In this document: positions 62,819 to 64,000 of the stretch, piece after piece
Layout of the letters: every line of letters starts with the position of its first letter
Numbering within the stretch: the first letter of the stretch is position 1
Source of the DNA: Paraburkholderia bannensis
Lineage (GTDB): Bacteria; Pseudomonadota; Gammaproteobacteria; Burkholderiales; Burkholderiaceae
Reading direction: 5' to 3'
DNA length: 64,000 nt
NCBI RefSeq assembly: GCF_014200455.1
Contig: NZ_JACHBW010000011.1
Location: forward strand, 124,001-188,000
The notes under the pieces: model-generated
The model's input: only the letters and a program-made list of their open reading frames with translations
What the model was told of the DNA's origin: nothing
Database searches by the model: none
Made by a program: the position numbers and the translations under genes

Positions 62819-64000
62819 ATGAATACCTCAGCGGCGCAATCGGCGGCGGAACGTCAGGTCCTTTATGTGTCGGGCAATCCGGCAAACCGTATCGTCGAAT
62901 TGCTCACTGCGGCCGCATGGCAGGTTGTGGTGGCAACGGACACGGAAGCGGCCCCCGACACGCCCACGAAGGCCGCGCCGCGAGTCGGCCTGATCGAACT
63001 GCCTCAAGACGCCACGCCGGAGCAACTGGGTGCGCTGCAAAAATACGTGCGCCGCGCGAAAGTCACGTGGATCGCGCTGGTGCAGCCCGGCCAGGCCGAT
63101 GGCGCCGCCACCCGGCAATTTATCGTCGACCACTGCTACGACTTCATCACTTCGCCCTACCCCGAACAAAGCCTGCTGTTCGCAATCGGCCACGCCTATG
63201 GTCTGGCGACGCTGCGCGACGCATCGTCAGCCCCTCAGGACGAGCCTCGCCGTATCAGCAGCCGTCGCGCTCAAGGGCAGTTCGACATGATTGGCGAATG
63301 CGATGCCATGCAGGAGCTTTACCGCGGCATTCAAAAATGCGCACGCACGCCTGCGCCGGTGTTTATCTGCGGTGAATCGGGCACCGGCAAGGAACTCGCC
63401 GCGCGCGCGATTCATAATCGCTCGCCGCGTGCGCGTCTGCCCTATGTGGCGATCAATTGTGCGGCGATTCCCACTACGCTGCTGCAAGCCGAATTGTTCG
63501 GCCACGAACGCGGTGCATTTACGGGCGCATTGCAGCAGAAAATCGGCCGCATCGAATCGGCCGCGCACGGTACGCTATTTCTCGACGAAATCGGCGATAT
63601 GCCTTACTCGTGCCAGGCGGTCCTGCTGCGCTTTCTTCAGGAGGGCACGTTCGAGCGTCTTGGCAGCAATACGCCCATTAAAGTGGACGTGCGCATTATC
63701 TCGGCGACGCATGTGGATCTGGAAGCGGCCGTGGCGCAAGGAAAATTTCGCGCCGATCTTTATCACCGGCTTTGCGTGCTGAAGGTTACCAAGCCGCCGC
63801 TGCGCGAGCGCGGAACCGATATTGAAATGCTCGCCCAGCACGCGCTCACGCTCTACAAAAAAGAAGCGCAGCACAAGATTCGCGGCTTTTCCGCCGATGC
63901 GCTGGCCGCCTTGCGCCAATACGACTGGCCCGGGAATGTGCGCGAGCTGTTCAATTGCATTCGCCGCACCCTCGTCATGGCCGAAAACCCCGTCATTACC
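62819..64000 (+). CDS. Sigma-54-dependent activator, VpsR-like (5' part, runs off the window)
   Basis: 394 codons are visible. Residues ~10-130 are a receiver-like domain that lacks the usual phospho-aspartate; the strand end reads VGLIELPQD, with Glu60 there. The AAA+ domain follows: Walker A GESGTGKE (184-191), the sigma-54 contact loop GAFTGA (232-237), Walker B LFLDEIGD (253-260) and the arginine-finger region RADLYHRL. The DNA-binding HTH would lie beyond the edge. VpsR-type regulators drive exopolysaccharide and biofilm genes and some bind c-di-GMP. GGGAGG precedes ATG 62819. Confidence 0.88.
   Translation, partial: MNTSAAQSAAERQVLYVSGNPANRIVELLTAAAWQVVVATDTEAAPDTPTKAAPRVGLIELPQDATPEQLGALQKYVRRAKVTWIALVQPGQADGAATRQFIVDHCYDFITSPYPEQSLLFAIGHAYGLATLRDASSAPQDEPRRISSRRAQGQFDMIGECDAMQELYRGIQKCARTPAPVFICGESGTGKELAARAIHNRSPRARLPYVAINCAAIPTTLLQAELFGHERGAFTGALQQKIGRIESAAHGTLFLDEIGDMPYSCQAVLLRFLQEGTFERLGSNTPIKVDVRIISATHVDLEAAVAQGKFRADLYHRLCVLKVTKPPLRERGTDIEMLAQHALTLYKKEAQHKIRGFSADALAALRQYDWPGNVRELFNCIRRTLVMAENPVIT

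Noticed and set aside
1..64000. CRISPR arrays, tRNA and rRNA genes
   Set aside because: No regularly spaced direct repeats of 23-40 bases and no cloverleaf or rRNA sequence recognised by eye anywhere in the window.

Overview
The window is GC-rich bacterial chromosome whose gene content points to the Burkholderiaceae (Paraburkholderia/Caballeronia/Burkholderia type). This is inferred from an OmpC-like porin with the AQSSVTLYG mature start, a DUF4148 protein, a Tad pilus locus, an allantoicase-AllA-DctA cluster and the general codon use; no 16S rRNA or tRNA gene was seen. The segment looks like an accessory or second-replicon region: many regulators, transporters and catabolic modules, and little core housekeeping.

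Layout. 1-3.5 kb: the start of a Nit1C-type nitrilase cluster (nitB, nitC, truncated nitD), divergent from a MocR regulator. 3.5-10.4 kb: an AraC-family gene relic, SOS-box-controlled dinB, a class V aminotransferase with an unknown upstream protein, a Qnr-like pentapeptide-repeat protein and a penicillin-acylase-type Ntn hydrolase. 10.4-18.4 kb: a candidate small RNA, a porin, a DUF4148 protein, an Nramp transporter broken by one in-frame stop, a cytochrome P450 divergent from an AraC regulator, and a PhzF-family enzyme. 18.9-22.5 kb: a large GGDEF-EAL protein converging on a duplicated zinc-ribbon protein. 22.7-27.4 kb: an AT-richer orphan type VI secretion island made of PAAR, a vgrG carrying several frameshifts, a HExxH (zincin-like) putative effector, a truncated small ORF and an IS5-type transposase relic.

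27.4-34.7 kb: an EamA exporter, a DUF1326-DUF2182 pair, a chemoreceptor, D-serine dehydratase and an amidase. 34.8-42.0 kb: a LysR regulator, an MFS permease, a ModA-like binding protein, and a purine-catabolism unit (allA, alc, dctA) opposite a FadR-type GntR regulator. Palindromic operators for that regulator can be read at both promoters. 42.0-48.3 kb: a metallophosphoesterase, an SDR dehydrogenase plus APC permease opposite an AraC regulator, and a stand-alone PotF-like binding protein. 48.4-59.2 kb: a Tad (tight adherence, Flp pilus) locus running leftward: flp, prepilin peptidase, cpaB, secretin, lipoprotein, cpaE, cpaF, tadB, tadC, two TadE-like pseudopilins and tadG. 60.2-64 kb: two glycosyltransferase-type membrane proteins and the start of a sigma-54 activator resembling VpsR, probably the edge of a polysaccharide locus.

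Recurring themes are nitrogen salvage (nitrile/cyanide, allantoate, D-serine, amides) and surface/biofilm functions (Tad pili, c-di-GMP enzyme, VpsR-like regulator, glycosyltransferases). The most unusual parts are the decaying T6SS island with its HESRH-motif effector, the candidate sRNA in front of the porin, the internal operator pair at dctA/gntR, and the duplicated zinc-ribbon protein. All functional statements rest on motif reading; no database search was possible.
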